This document shows positions 13,376 to 25,105 of a DNA stretch of 64,000 bases, one piece after another. This DNA is from Rhodeus uyekii. Taxonomy: Eukaryota > Chordata > Actinopteri > Cypriniformes > Acheilognathidae. A program made the translations under genes and the position numbers. Position 1 is the first letter of the stretch. Every line of letters starts with the position of its first letter. The DNA lies in the NCBI GenBank assembly GCA_037043235.1, contig JAWRVZ010000104.1, positions 1,182,501 to 1,246,500 of the forward strand, read 5' to 3'. The notes under the pieces were generated by a model. That model saw nothing but the letters and a program-made list of their open reading frames with translations, ran no database searches and was not told where the DNA came from.

Positions 13376-13539
13376 TATCGTACTTTCTGTCCATGCTTTT
13401 AAGAGTAAGATTTTCGGCCTCGGGCACATCAACAGTGACTTTGGCATAGTTGATTTGGCATTGCACTGTGCTGGACTGCAAACCAGAGGATGGCCTCTTC
13501 CTTAATGAGATCTAGTCAATATTGTTCCTTTTCATGGCA

Positions 13540-14010
13540 CTGCGAATGTTAAACTCTGCACTTTGTTTGCATTTCATTAATTCGCAAATTCATTGTTTAA
13601 TTAATGAAATTGGTTTGTACAGATGACATGCTGTTCTGTAAGAGAAAAAGAGGAATGGGGAAAAAAACTAGATATCCACACACGCACACAAAGAGAAGTA
13701 ATTGCTAATAAGCGTGCTTGACTCTGTGAGTTAAGCACTTGTGGAGTGGCTGTCTATGTGTAGGCTATGACTGTAGCGTGCCGTTCGAGAGCGAGCATCC
13801 TTATGTGCAACATCCCACTCCGGCCTCTGATCACATGGATTGCGCATGTAATAAGAGGTTATCTCCCGAGAGAAAAGCCCCCATCAATCACGGCGAATTA
13901 GTCTATGGAAAGGAGCTGCGTGCTGATTGGTCAGGAAGCTTTGCTAATTGGCCTTGCATCGCATTAGTGCTGCTGCAGGGGGGCTGTGTTTTTCCTCGAT
14001 AATGACGGAT
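13540..14010. promoter_or_regulatory. candidate conserved non-coding element (enhancer-like)
   Basis: A repeat-free block that stands out from its AT-rich surroundings. It holds a perfect 12-bp inverted repeat, ATTTCATTAATT (13571-13582) and AATTAATGAAAT (13599-13610), with TAAT homeodomain-type cores, followed by a moderately GC-rich stretch with GATTGG-, TAATTGG- and CATTAG-type words (13840-13970). No reading frame in it looks like a protein. The enhancer idea is inference from composition and motif density only; no alignment was possible. Confidence 0.25.
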
Positions 14011-15383
14011 GCAGCAGACTGAACGTGTATGTGTGCGTGCGAGGAGATGGCAGGCCGTAGGAAGGGTGTAATGGTGGGTTGAAGGGACAGATTAGGAAAT
14101 GGGAGGTTTAATGATCCTGTCTGCAGCGCCGTCTCTGAGCCAGCTGCATGTCTGCGAGATCTAAAAGAGACGTTTCCCTAAGGGACTTTCCTCGGATGAG
14201 CACTTGCACACACCGCTGATGCTCCTGTCATGCCAGTTTCGTCTCAGGACACGTTGGCACATGACTTGACTGTTTTAGAAGAGTTCCGATTGGATGTGTG
14301 TTTGATTTAGCAGTTTATGTAACATTCTCACTGACAAATGCGTCAAGTTGGAGGATAAGTGTTCACGGTTGGAAAAGTGCATTTAAAGGCCATAGCTTGT
14401 TCGCTAAGCTGAACAGCCAATCAGAGTTCTGCCTCTCACTGATGATGCCGATGCAGACGGAAGCAGATTCAACACGCTCCATTGGTCAAAATACCCCCAA
14501 CTAGGGTCATCGGTGTGGAACACACCACGAAAACCGGGTCCTCAATGACTCCCCAATGGTCGCCGATGACTGACTGTTGGCTTAGTGTGTCAGGGCCTTA
14601 TAGGCTTTTCATTCCAGAAAGTTTCTCGGCAGGGCTGCGCAAACCCGTTACGTTAAAGGCCTTCTGTCAGATCAATGCAGCAGTGGCCGGTCTTTGTGAT
14701 TAAGCAGCTGCTACATCATCCAAGTAGGACTGCATTCAAGAGACGAGTTGTAAAACCGTGTTTAGAGTCTGTGTTGGGGCATGTAGTATGGATAAGGCTA
14801 CAACAGTTTCCTAAACCTTAAACTCGGCTGAACATTTAAAGTTACTCAACTTCTAAGTCTCTAAAGACGTCTTTATTCTGAAAAGATGGCACTGAATGAT
14901 GTAAACCACAAAAAAAGAGCATTTACATAGTTTTTAATATGGCACACAGGCAGTATATATTTACATTAATTTACACAGGAATCACAATATTAAAAAAAAG
15001 TTTCTGTGTAGATTTATATGCACAGCTGTCAGAAAACAAGACAAGCAAATCAAAGTTTATGGTAAATTTAATGCAGTTTCATTTTCACAGATGTTAACGG
15101 CATCAACTGCCTCTGACACTCAGTTGTCACTGAAGGTTCTGCGCAGCCTTGACTGCAAATCAAGGTTGTCATCCACCATATAGGTCTAGAAAGTTATTTA
15201 CTTATTTGTGTTGCATCTTGTTTTTGCTTTTTTGATGTTATTAGCATTATTGTGTTCCATAAAATATTGCCAAAGCATCAACATACACCAAAAATAATAT
15301 AAAAAAAATACTTTTCTGGTGGCAGTGATGGTAATAATGTAATTAATATTAATCAATGTAAAACTATTAATTATTATATATTG
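14011..15383. other. non-coding stretch with one probable dispersed repeat
   Basis: GC-richer than average up to about 14700, then AT-rich. Apart from the repeat at 14384-14601 nothing is recognised, and no exon is supported. Confidence 0.4.
14384..14601. repeat. probable short interspersed DNA repeat
   Basis: The block starts AAAGGCCATAGCTTGTTCGC and ends TGTGTCAGGGCCTTA, so the outermost bases (AAGGCC and GGCCTT) are inverted. It has the look of a fish interspersed repeat, with words such as CAGCCAATCAGAGTTCTGCC and GACTCCCCAATGGTCGCCG that I associate with a repeat family. The class is not resolved. Confidence 0.4.
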
Positions 15384-15657
15384 TGTTACCGGTTGTGGTG
15401 CAGGGATGAAGGTAATCCAATGGCACAGACTTTTATTTAAACAAAAATAAGCAGCAGTACAACACAACTTCACATTGACGAGATCAGACAAGGACTGAGG
15501 TAAAACATAGGGAATATATACACAGAGGATGAATGAGGGAACAAGACAAGTTGACAAGACTAAGGAGGTGATGGATGACAAGACAGGTGACTGGAAAAAC
15601 ACTGGGAGAGCACGTTGGGATCCAGGAAGTGAACAAAGACACGACAGACACGTAACA
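15384..15657 (-). mobile_element. solo LTR (274 bp), minus strand
   Basis: Read on the minus strand it begins TGTTACGTGTCTG and ends CCGGTAACA, giving matched TGTTAC/GTAACA ends as LTRs have. Inside lie a TATA-like TATATATTCC and, further on, an AATAAA poly(A) signal (AATAAAAGTC) in the right order for U3-R-U5. No internal retroelement sequence flanks it. The 5-bp flanks (TATTG and ATATG) do not match as a clean target duplication. The LTR family (gypsy or other) is unknown. Confidence 0.6.
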
Positions 15658-15905
15658 ATATGATAGTTCATAAAATTGTATAATTTGTTAATTATTATTA
15701 ACAAAAATACTGTTGATGCTAATTAAATTATTAAAAAATGTACAAAAAAAGCTGCCATTGTATAAGAACGTAACAACAACATTCAAGAAAATGAAATGGA
15801 AAAAAACATCTAACAGTATTAATATTCATTAATTTCTCAGCAAGAATTTAATGAATAGTAATACTGTTACAGATATATACAGGCTCTTTTCTTGTCTCAT
15901 CCCTC

Positions 15906-16725
15906 TAGGGGTTTCACAGACTAGTTGACTTTAAAGTGTTACTTCACCCAAAAATGAAAGTTCTGTCGTTGTTTTGGAACACTCTAGCTTATAGATAACA
16001 GTAAAACGAACATATTCATACTAAAACCCAAAAAAACATCAATTGGGACTTTAAGCTTGATCAGTCCCCAGGTGATCACTTGACTAGTCGCTGTTCATGG
16101 CCTACAGAGGGTACACATTTTTAGAACATTTAAATGTATACTCCTACAAACAAATGCATGCTCCCCACAAGATATTTTTGATTGTACCGTCTGGATGCTC
16201 TAAATGATCTGCTTATTGTATACACAACTTAATCATTGTTCTAAACTAATGTGCTGCTGCTGAAATGTAGTCAACACCATTGTGTGATTTATCAATAAAA
16301 TCGTAGAAACTGAAAAGTTCTAGCATATATTTTGTATTAGCTAAAACCCACAGCTTCACTAATAATAGAGAGATGCTGCCATGTGGAATTCATTCATACG
16401 CAATCCCTCTCACTAATGCATTCATATAGTATATGTAATTTTACTGTGCTACTATCTGATTTATAATGAACAGAAATCTGTGAGAAATATAACGACTCAA
16501 AGACAAAAGAGCTGATAAAAATAAGCTGTGATGTAGGATCAATAGTCTTGTGGGCAGCGCTTTCTCATATGCCATAGCTGTGCACAAGAAAATCCATGTT
16601 CGATTCTCAACTTGAGGTTCAGGCTTATTTATTCATTAATGACGTCTTCAGCGACTAGTTGACGTTTACTCGACTTTAATAACATAAATGTCAACTTTAA
16701 AAAATCTGATGTCGTTCAACCCCTA
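15906..16725. mobile_element. possible hAT-like MITE with tRNA-like insert
   Basis: Left end TAGGGGTTTCACAGACTAGT and right end, in reverse complement, TAGGGGTTGAACGACATCAG. Both are followed inward by GTTGACTTTA- and GTTGACATTTA-type sequence, which suggests inverted termini of one element. The interior is mixed: a family A fragment near 15933-15965, AT-rich DNA, and a tRNA-like segment near 16548-16620. No matching target duplication was found. Confidence 0.4.
16548..16620 (+). repeat. tRNA-like / SINE relic
   Basis: GTGGGCAGCGC, then about 40 bases later TGTTCGATTCTCAAC, which resembles a pol III B box (consensus GGTTCGANNCC). The spacing suits a decayed tRNA-derived SINE head. No cloverleaf was demonstrated. 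Confidence 0.3.
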
Positions 16726-18031
16726 CGGCCCACCCCTGTACACATATGTAGAAAGAGAGAAGGTGTGTAAATGCTGTCCCGTTAGACCCTGACAGTCAAT
16801 CAGGTCACACACAAACAGATGAATGAACACACAGATGCTGCACTCTTCCGAGACTCATCGGCCGATTGGCAGTGTGCTGGGCTGTTGATAGATCGCTGGC
16901 AGACGTTCAACAGACTGCTCAACCTCGCATCAAACGCACACCCACCCATAATGCTTTTATGTCTCTCCGTAAAACTCTGTTTGATCTGCCTGACAAAACA
17001 CACAGGCTCACATACGTGTAGGGATAAAAGCAATTTACTGAGAGAAGCCCATGTTTGCGCTGTGACATTCTCTGAACAAACATTATGAACATGTATTGGG
17101 GCTGCATGGTATTGGGGGAGAAGCAGACAAGATGAAATGTATAGTATATATATTTGTTTTATAAATATTTTTTTTTCAAACCCAAATCCTGAGTTGGGCC
17201 TTTTGATTAATTGTTTGGAGTGTTTGGGTAGTGTTTGTGTTACAGACGTAACCAAGTTTTTGTCTTATTATCATTGGCTTATTGTGACCTCCTCAGGAGA
17301 GAGCAGTTCTCAGCTGTCAAATTGGTGCAGAATTTTATTTAGTCTCTAAATTCGTTATTTTTCTGTATATTTTTTTAATTTTATACAAAGCAACATACAA
17401 GGGAGCGATTTGAGGAGCCTACATGAGTGTCACGTCTGCCTTTTTGCATGATGGAAACATCTGATAAAATGTGTCCTCAGCGCTGTTAACTGATTATTTA
17501 TGGACAGGATATAGCCAGTCACATATTTTGGATACGAGTGAAACACAGGACGGCGGTCTGAAGTTAGAAGTTGCCGCTCTGAATATGATACAAGCTCCAG
17601 CACGGTTAACAGAGACTGTTTGATGACACTTGAAATGTTTAATTTTTACTTGTAATAGTTGTTCAACTTAAATTTCAGCAATATGAATTAAAACAACATA
17701 AAATATAAAATGCTGTAAAATATTACCTAAAATAAAGGAATAAGCATGCAAACCAGTGGTTATGTGAGGTATTTTAAAATGGTATAGTGGATTGAAGTTC
17801 ATAAACATTAATTCATGTATGAAGCAAAAAAAAAAGAAAAAGAAAAAAGAAGAGCAAGTATTATAGCAAAAAATAATCTACCTGTTATGCTGGGTTATAT
17901 CAGCCCATTATACTAGGCTAAATAACCCAATTTGAGTTAATTGATTTCTGTCCTGTATTTACCAAGCCCTTTGGCTTGAAAACAACCCTGTTTTAAGGTT
18001 ATTTTTAACCCAGTGTTTTTGTGTGTATATA
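16726..18031. other. non-coding stretch, no gene recognised
   Basis: No exon or repeat recognised with confidence. A 151-codon minus-strand frame (16800-17255) has no family resemblance. Part of 16850-16930 is GC-richer and repeat-free. Confidence 0.4.
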
Positions 18032-19170
18032 CAGTCATGGCAATAATTTTTGGTACCCCTGAAGTATTGCTCACAGAAAAGTATTAATACATGTTTATTC
18101 CCTTTGCAACAGTGATTTTAAGATCTCTCCACAGGTGTTCAATGGGATTTACATCTGTACTGTTCACTTCATTACTGGGCACTTCAGAACTCTCCAGTGC
18201 TTTCTTGCCATCCATTTCTGGGTGCTTTTTTTATTTTTGGGATCATTGTCCTCCTGGAAGACCCACGATCTCAGATGGAAACCCAGCTTTCTGACACTGG
18301 GCCTCACATTGCTACCCAAAATCCTTTGGTAATCTTCAGATTTCATGTTGCCTTGCACACAGTCAAGGTATCCAGTGCCAGAGGCAGCAAAACAACCCAA
18401 AATAATATTTGAACCTCCACCATATTTGACTGTAGGTACCGTGTTCTTTTCTTTGTAGGCCTCATTCCATTTTCAGTAAACAGTAGAATGATGTGCTTTA
18501 CCAAAAAGCTCTATCTTTGTCTCATCTCTCCACAAGACGTTTTCCCAGAAGTATTTTGGCTTACTCAATACATTTTGGCAAACTGTAGTCTTGCTTTTTT
18601 ATGTCTCTTTGTCAGCAGTGGGGTCCTCCTAGGTCTTCTGCCATAGCGTTTCATTTCATTCAAATGCCGATAGATAGTTTGCGCTGACTCTGATGCACCC
18701 TGAGCCTACAGGATAGCTTGAATGTCTTTGGAACTTGTTTTTGGAACTGCTTATCCACCATCCAGACTGTCCTGTGTTGGAACCTTTCATAATTTTTTCC
18801 TCTTTTGTCTACCTCTGGGGAGATTAGCTACAGTGCCGTGGGTTGCAAACTTTTTGATAATGTTGCACACTGTGGACAAAGGAACGTATAGATCTCTGGA
18901 GAAGGACTTGTAACCTTGAGATTGTTCACATTTTTCCACAATTTTGGTTCTCAAGTCGTCAGACAGTTCTCTTCTCATCTTTCTGTTATCCATGCTTAGT
19001 GTGGCACACACAGACACACAGTGCAATGACTAAGTCAGCTTCTCTCCTTTTTAACTGCTTTCAGGTATAATTTTTATATTGCACACACCTGTTAATTGCC
19101 CCAGGTGAGTTTAAAGTTTATCTTATTTATCCACAATCTTGATAGGGTGCCAATGATTTTGTCCAGCCCA
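18032..19170 (-). mobile_element. Tc1-like transposon, decayed, minus strand
   Basis: The left end after TA is CAGTCATGGCAATAATTTTT, and the right end in reverse complement reads CTGGACAAAATCATTGGCAC. Both lead into GGTACCC/GGCACCC, as in fish Tc1 termini. On the minus strand from 19026 to 18787 an open frame gives the transposase N-terminus: a helix-turn-helix of the paired-like type with DDLRTKIVEKCEQSQGYK and STVCNIIKKF. Downstream, frames recognisable as transposase (for example ILGSNVRPSVRKLGFHLRSW near 18164-18400) continue but are broken by stops and shifts. The length of about 1.14 kb is shorter than an intact Tc1 of about 1.6 kb. Confidence 0.8.
18787..18990 (-). pseudogene. Tc1 transposase N-terminal remnant
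   Basis: The longest surviving piece of the Tc1 transposase above. It starts at an ATG (MDNRKMRRELSDDLR) and covers the DNA-binding helix-turn-helix that recognises the terminal repeats. It runs into a stop after a basic stretch (RGRQKRKK), where the linker to the DDE catalytic domain should begin. The catalytic part lies further along in other frames and is not intact, so the copy cannot make active transposase. Confidence 0.75.
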
Positions 19171-19245
19171 TTTTTCGATTTTGGTGGGTTTTTTTCCTCC
19201 TTTTTTTGCTTTTTTCCAATACACACAAAGGGAGTAGACGTGTGC

Positions 19246-19248
<3 letters not shown>

Positions 19249-19309
<61 letters not shown>
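19249..19309. repeat. (TA)n microsatellite
   Basis: About 30 TA units followed by a T run (19310-19320). Long YIYI-type translations across it are artefacts. Confidence 0.95.
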
Positions 19310-19320
19310 TTTTTTTTTTT

Positions 19321-19981
19321 GCATGTTCAAAAGCTATAAAAGCTGCAGTTTCAGATGGTACATTAGGACTGAATGGCTCTCGTTCATTCTCCTCTCTGTA
19401 GCCGATTTTGTTGGTGGTCACTTTGCTCATTGAGTGTAGGCTGAGAGACCATCTGTTAGTCTCGTCTACCGCTGTGACCCTCAAAAGAGCATTTCAGCAG
19501 ACAGTCAAAAGCCTTAGAGCATCGGCGATGGTCACAAATTGTATTATAGACTGTTGTCCAGCAGCACAACTGCTGTTTCCATCAATCTATGTGAATGTCT
19601 AATGTGTTTGTATGTGCACCTGTGTGGTGGGCATGAGGATTGGCTCAATGGACAGGTAGGCTCTTTGGGGGTCACTGGTGTAACAGACTGTCTCCTAACC
19701 CCCCTGGCTCTCCAGTCCACCTGTCTATGTGAAGTGATGAGGGTGAAATCTTGCTTGCTGCACCTGAGACCCTCCTGCACACACGCACATAAAGATGCAA
19801 ACGTAGGCTCTGTTCCAAAACCCAATGAGCTCTCTGCTGTCCTGACAGAAATTTTAGCTCACATGCAGGGTCCCAAATTAGCTTCTTCCAGACCTGCCAA
19901 TATGAGTTGATTGCAAACATGAACAATGTGAGTGAACTGAGAAAATTATGTAACAATATATTAACATTGTTACATTGTTTA
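19321..19981. other. non-coding stretch, no gene recognised
   Basis: Mixed composition. A 123-codon plus-strand frame and a 147-codon minus-strand frame overlap here, but neither shows a family pattern. Confidence 0.4.
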
Positions 19982-20161
19982 CAGTAATACCTTGAGATGC
20001 GAGCGTCTCTACATACGAGTATTCCAAGATTCCAAGATAGATTTTTGCTTCTAGATACAGGTAAATATTCGAGATACGAGCACGCGTACTGACGCCAATG
20101 CCGACGCACGTTCAACGGCCGACAACTGCCCGAAATATGCTCGTATCTCGAGATAATACTG
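19982..20161. mobile_element. 180-bp MITE, pogo/Tigger type
   Basis: The left end CAGTAATACCTTGAGATGCG and the right end in reverse complement CAGTATTATCTCGAGATACG are good inverted repeats. TA flanks both sides (19980-19981 and 20162-20163). The interior (ATACGAGTATTCC, ATTCGAGATACGAGC) repeats the terminal words, so the element could form a long hairpin. No coding capacity. Confidence 0.75.
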
Positions 20162-22008
20162 TATTTGTTGAACTTAAATAAATTAAATATTGTCTGTAAA
20201 AATAAAAGTTGAACCTCTTTTATCTACCTACAATTAGAGAACTGTTAGATAAACCTGTAAAATTGTATTTAAACAAACATACAAACCTATGTCTGTGAGT
20301 AGAATAAAGCAGTTGTGATTTCCAACCAGTTTTTAGAAAGCAGAATCAAACCCTAATAAAGCCAAATGTGATGAATACATTTTTTTAAAATTCAAAATAA
20401 ATAAATATATTATTTATTTATTTAACATTAATTTTTGCATTTTACAAACCTGCTGTTTAGGTAAAAAATGTAATTAAAGTAAAAAAAGGCATGTTTTTAG
20501 GCTGTCACTTGGCACTTGACTGTTGTTAATTATGGACCTGTTTTGTTACTGATAAATAAAATATGTTGCACACTAGTGCGGCGTTTTAATTAAATTGAAC
20601 TAACTGCAGTGTTTTCTGGGATTTTCATGAAGGGTATGCACAAGCTTTATTATTTTGCATTGGGACCAAACTTCACATCTGGGGCACACCTGTGATGCTT
20701 AAAAATGGTCCCTCAGTGGGTAGCTTACTAGGCTTTGGAACTACACATTTACAGTGTCCACTGAAGAATATAATAGCTAATAGCTGATAATTTGGCCTCT
20801 TACGATGAGCAGAGAGAGATTGCACTCCATGTTCTTCTTGAATCTGATCTAAACAATCACATTGTATCTTGTAGTGGAAGAGAGGTAAAGAGAACATGTT
20901 TCCTGTTTTGCCCTCATTTTCATGGTTCTCCATTGTAAATGGCTGTGGAGTACCTTGGATTCTCAAACTCCTTTATGAGTATTGATAGCTCTCTATCTTT
21001 CTCACTCTATGCCTCACACTTTTGCTCTCAACTATAATGTTTTAAAGAGCAGACAATGTGAATTTGAGAGTTTTGTCATTCTCGTTTCCTTGGTAACCAC
21101 TCTGGTTTTTGTGGGGTCTGTTTGATGGTAGTAGTACAGTCAGTTAGTGGAGTGGAGTGGAGTGGAAGGCTGTGCGGGGCCATGCTGATCAGCCATCAGT
21201 CAGAACTCAGCAGCTCACATGCCGCCTCATGCTCTGGTCCTTGGTCTTTTTTTAGTTTTTCTTCTGTCTTTGCTCTGCAAAGTCTGATAAGAAGCCGCAG
21301 CTGTCGTGGGGTTGTGCCGAGACAATCTTGCAACACTCTTTTTCTCACAATATTGCGTTTTAGGTCATTTAATTAATATTTATTGAATTGATATTTATGT
21401 ATGTGTTTATTCAAATTATTTATTTAGCTTCTAATTAAAGTAAGTTAGTAATGGTATCTGATATGTCAAAGGTGGTTAAGCTGGTAATCATATTCTAAAA
21501 TGACTTGAACTGGTTAGCTTTATTTTCAAGGACGTACCTTGTCGATTTAAGGGTGTAGCGACTGTAACATCTTCAGCTAGTCAGCTTGAGACTCTTTCCA
21601 TCTGAACTGGTTATATCTCTTAAGCCTTGTAGTGAATGTTTTCTAAGCATTAGGATTATCTATTTTTAAGAACTATTTACTTCCACTCCAAGCAAAACAT
21701 GTCTGCCTCCTCTTCCACCATTATCTTCAATTGGAGCTGACTCAGATTGGTTTTATCATCAGTTTTATAATCATTGGTTTTTTCCACTATTATCATCAGC
21801 ACAGTTGCACAGAGCCGAAGGACAACCAAAATGTTATTCTGCAAAATGCATTCAGTTTAGTTTTTTTTAACTACTAGAGGACCAAATGTGGTTTACCACA
21901 TAGTGTACCTTTAAATTTAGTTATATTAATAGAATCTTAATTAAATTGCAAAATGTACAACATTAAACTGACATTATATTTTGAGTTCATTTTTATCAAC
22001 AGAACCAG

Positions 22009-22009
<1 letters not shown>
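20162..22009. other. non-coding stretch, no gene recognised
   Basis: AT-rich, with a short GGAGT tandem at 21149-21166. Degenerate AGCTAGTC/CTGGTTAG-type words recur at 21475-21610 and again at 22240-22420, on both sides of the TA array, but no unit could be defined. No exon supported. Confidence 0.4.
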
Positions 22010-22089
<80 letters not shown>

Positions 22090-22090
22090 A

Positions 22091-22174
<84 letters not shown>
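22010..22174. repeat. compound (TA)n microsatellite
   Basis: Two long AT/TA arrays (22010-22087 and 22093-22174) separated by CAACC. Each arm is self-complementary, so extruded cruciforms are possible. Open frames through it are artefacts. Confidence 0.95.
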
Positions 22175-22177
<3 letters not shown>

Positions 22178-24470
22178 CTAATATTGGAGGGCTTTTGAAT
22201 ACTGTCTTGAAAAAGGGGGGCCTCAGAGTAAAAAAAGCATATGCTTTTATTAGCTAGTCCACATTGGATAGTTAGCCTACCAGCCGTTACAGATAAAATG
22301 AATAGCCTGGTTAAAGTTGATAGACCAGTTTGGATACGTTGTTGAGGATGTGATCAACCCTATTCTAAAGTGAATCCAGAACTGACTAGCTGAGCATTAG
22401 CTAGTCCCTTTGTTTGGCTTGTTCTGTTAGACAATCTTGGGCAGCGTTGCTAGAACTACTAGACCTCATCAGATTAGATTAGCTAATTAAAACACAGCTT
22501 GAATGGTGTGAACCGCATTAACAGCGTCAAGTCTACATTCTAGCATATATGAAATGAGCAGGTCAGAGCTGACAATTTGAGTCCAGCATTTATGCAACAT
22601 TGCATATTTATGCAAAATGTGGACGTGCGCACAACGTTTTTAACTATGCAGAGTAAAGACTCTTGTCTTCAGCCATACAAACAACGTCTCTCTCTGTCCT
22701 GTCCTCTTCTGTTTTCACCTTGTCAGAGGACTAGGCTGAGATCTGATCTGTGCATATGCATTATTGATTCAAAACTCTTCTCTCACACTGACCAGAGCTC
22801 ATAATGTCCTTAACCTCCCTTCTTTTTCTTTCTCTCTCTCTTTCTCAGCATATTTACTCATTAACTCACTCCCTCACTCCTATGTATTTCTACTATTCTT
22901 CTATCTCCTCCTCCTTATACATTCATTGTCAATGTAGTGTCACAACGCTAGTGTATTATTGACTGTTTTATACCTGTCTGTCAAAACGTCATCAGTTTCT
23001 ACCCGATCAGCTGACTCAGAGTTCAAAGAAATCCATATTCTTTCCGTTTCAGAAGTGACCTCATGCCTAGCGCTGCAGGCGTCACTCTGGGTCCCTCTTC
23101 ATGCTGTAGCAGCACTCTAGTCCTCCACTGTTTCCACTTCTCTCCTCTCACAAGCCCTGCTGTTCTGCTGTCTTAGACACCTGCGCCAGGGTTATAGCTC
23201 TCTCGCATAAACACGCCCCATCCCGCCCTGGCCTGTCCGCTCCGATCCAAAACTTCTCTCCCCAGCTTGCTTTTCCTTTGCTCTGTTTGAACACTTGCTC
23301 TGGTGGAACAAGGGGCGAGTGTGGCATTGGCTGAGTTTTGCCAGTGTTTGCACATGTAACTAAGAGAGCAGAAGTGAATAAAAGATTAGAAAGATAAAGA
23401 GGAGGAGGGCAGAGGTGAGACAGAGTAGAGGATAAAAGAGGGATAAGGATGAGAGAGAGGCAGATGAGAGGGTTCGAGAGCAGAGTGGGAAAGAAGAGGA
23501 AAAGAGGGCTGCTATTTTTACAGCTCTCTACAGGGAGCCCCTGTGGCATACCGTTATCCATCTTAACACCGTGCACACACTGAGACACTGAGAGAGTGCA
23601 GATACTCTATTTGTATTTGTTGTTCTCTGTCTTTCTCTCTCTCTTTCTCTCTCTCTTTCCCCTCACCCTCTGTACTGATCCCTGAACGCCACACATGCGA
23701 CAGGGTTAAAACTCTTACACTCAGCTGATCTCTTTGCCTATCCATTTTTATGTTCCCTCCTTTGACTGTATTTACAGCTTTCTTAAATTTTTTTTGTCCT
23801 TTTCTCCTTATTTTAGTTAATTTATTTTCCTTTTTTCCCCTTTTTCCCATTACGCAGTGTTTGTTAATGTAAACTTCTCATCCTTATGTGTATGTGTGTG
23901 TCATGATGTATAAGTCAGATTGTGCTTCAGACATAGATGATACATTAAATTATATAGCTTTTTGAGGAAAGGTGTGCTATTACTTTTACAAATAATGCAA
24001 ATTATTGGTTTTATAAATATTCATGCGTTTACTGTCGTACAGTGATTCCTATTTTTTTTTTTTTTACTTGAGTTAGCCTCCCATATTGGCTATTTTTCTT
24101 CACTATATGTTATGAAAGTAAAATCATGACAAATGTGTTTGATACAAAATGCTTGCTGATTTGTACTAATTGAAAAAAAAAAAGTTACTCATTAGCCATG
24201 CTTGTATTTTAATGACTTGTATTTTTAGGACTTGCATTCTTATGGGCTGAAATTCAACATGGTTATATATTTAAGCTGTGAATATTTCATTTCAAAACAT
24301 TTCAAAGACATTTGCATTATTAAAAATCCAATAATCTATACTCTCCTTTCAGATTTCACTTCTAAATATTCGGTCTGTTTAAAAATGCAACCTGTTATAT
24401 TCAACAGGGAATTTGCAGTCTATTATATTTAATTTAAATTCAGTGGTTCAAATTCGACAGAAAATTCAAC
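22175..24470. other. non-coding stretch, no gene recognised
   Basis: Contains pyrimidine-rich simple sequence (23625-23660 and around 22825-22850) and a GC-richer patch at 23040-23300. The 146-codon minus-strand frame at 23148-23588 has no family resemblance. T and A homopolymers lie near 24050 and 24170. Confidence 0.4.
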
Positions 24471-24537
24471 ATGGCACATCCGGGAACTACAGGAAAAGCA
24501 GTAGAGTACCGATCCATGATCTCTGTCTGCTGCTCAC

Positions 24538-25105
24538 CGGTGTTGATAAAGACCAGAGGAACGGGTAGAGAGAGCCCGATTTGTCAATTCATTCACAAAA
24601 ATGGATTTCCAGATGTACATGCAAAAGCTGACAAAGACACAAAAACTGTTTGCGTTTAATTAATCTTTTTTTTTACTGTATTAATCTAATAAGCCATGCT
24701 AAGCGTTTTCATCATATCTGGGGTCTATAGAAGGAATACTTGAAAGTTTGCATGTTAAGTTCATTTTCTGAGTGCATCTGCTTACCGGGATATAGTATGC
24801 ACCACCAATAATGTTTATACTGAGTTTGGTCTTGTATTAGTACACTGAGCCATGTTATGCATTTATCACATATAGGGTTGTTGGGGAATCCTGGAATGTG
24901 ATGTTTAAGAGCAATTTCGGTAGTTTTACAGAACATACGCTGATAAAATAACCGTGAAGACATTGAATTAAATGTAAACACAGCTTTTGTGTCTTTATTC
25001 TTTATCAGCTTTTCTGCTTGTATGCTTTTTTTTTTTTTTTTTTTTACCATTTTTGTGAATGAATGGCTCTCGCTACCCATTCCTCTGGTCTTTGTCAACA
25101 CACAC
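24538..25105. repeat. inverted duplication (fold-back) with about 120-bp arms
   Basis: The left arm (24540-24660) reads GTGTTGATAAAGACCAGAGG and later CAAAAGCTGACAAAGACAC. The reverse complement of the right arm (24968-25105) reads GTGTTGACAAAGACCAGAGG and later GAAAAGCTGATAAAG. The arms align over most of their length with scattered differences and a T-run expansion (about 25027-25047) in the right arm. The roughly 310-bp spacer contains its own weak direct repeats (AAGCCATGCTAAG / GAGCCATGTTATG). This may be two copies of one unnamed repeat in opposite orientation. Confidence 0.6.

Noticed and set aside
15198..15704. 168-codon minus-strand frame
   Set aside because: It runs through a solo LTR and flanking AT-rich DNA; the hydrophobic translation has no family resemblance.
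19096..22198. Frames of alternating tyrosine and isoleucine
   Set aside because: Pure translation of TA microsatellites.
23148..23588. 146-codon minus-strand frame with a leucine/serine-rich centre
   Set aside because: The hydrophobic centre comes from purine-rich simple sequence on the plus strand; nothing supports a gene.
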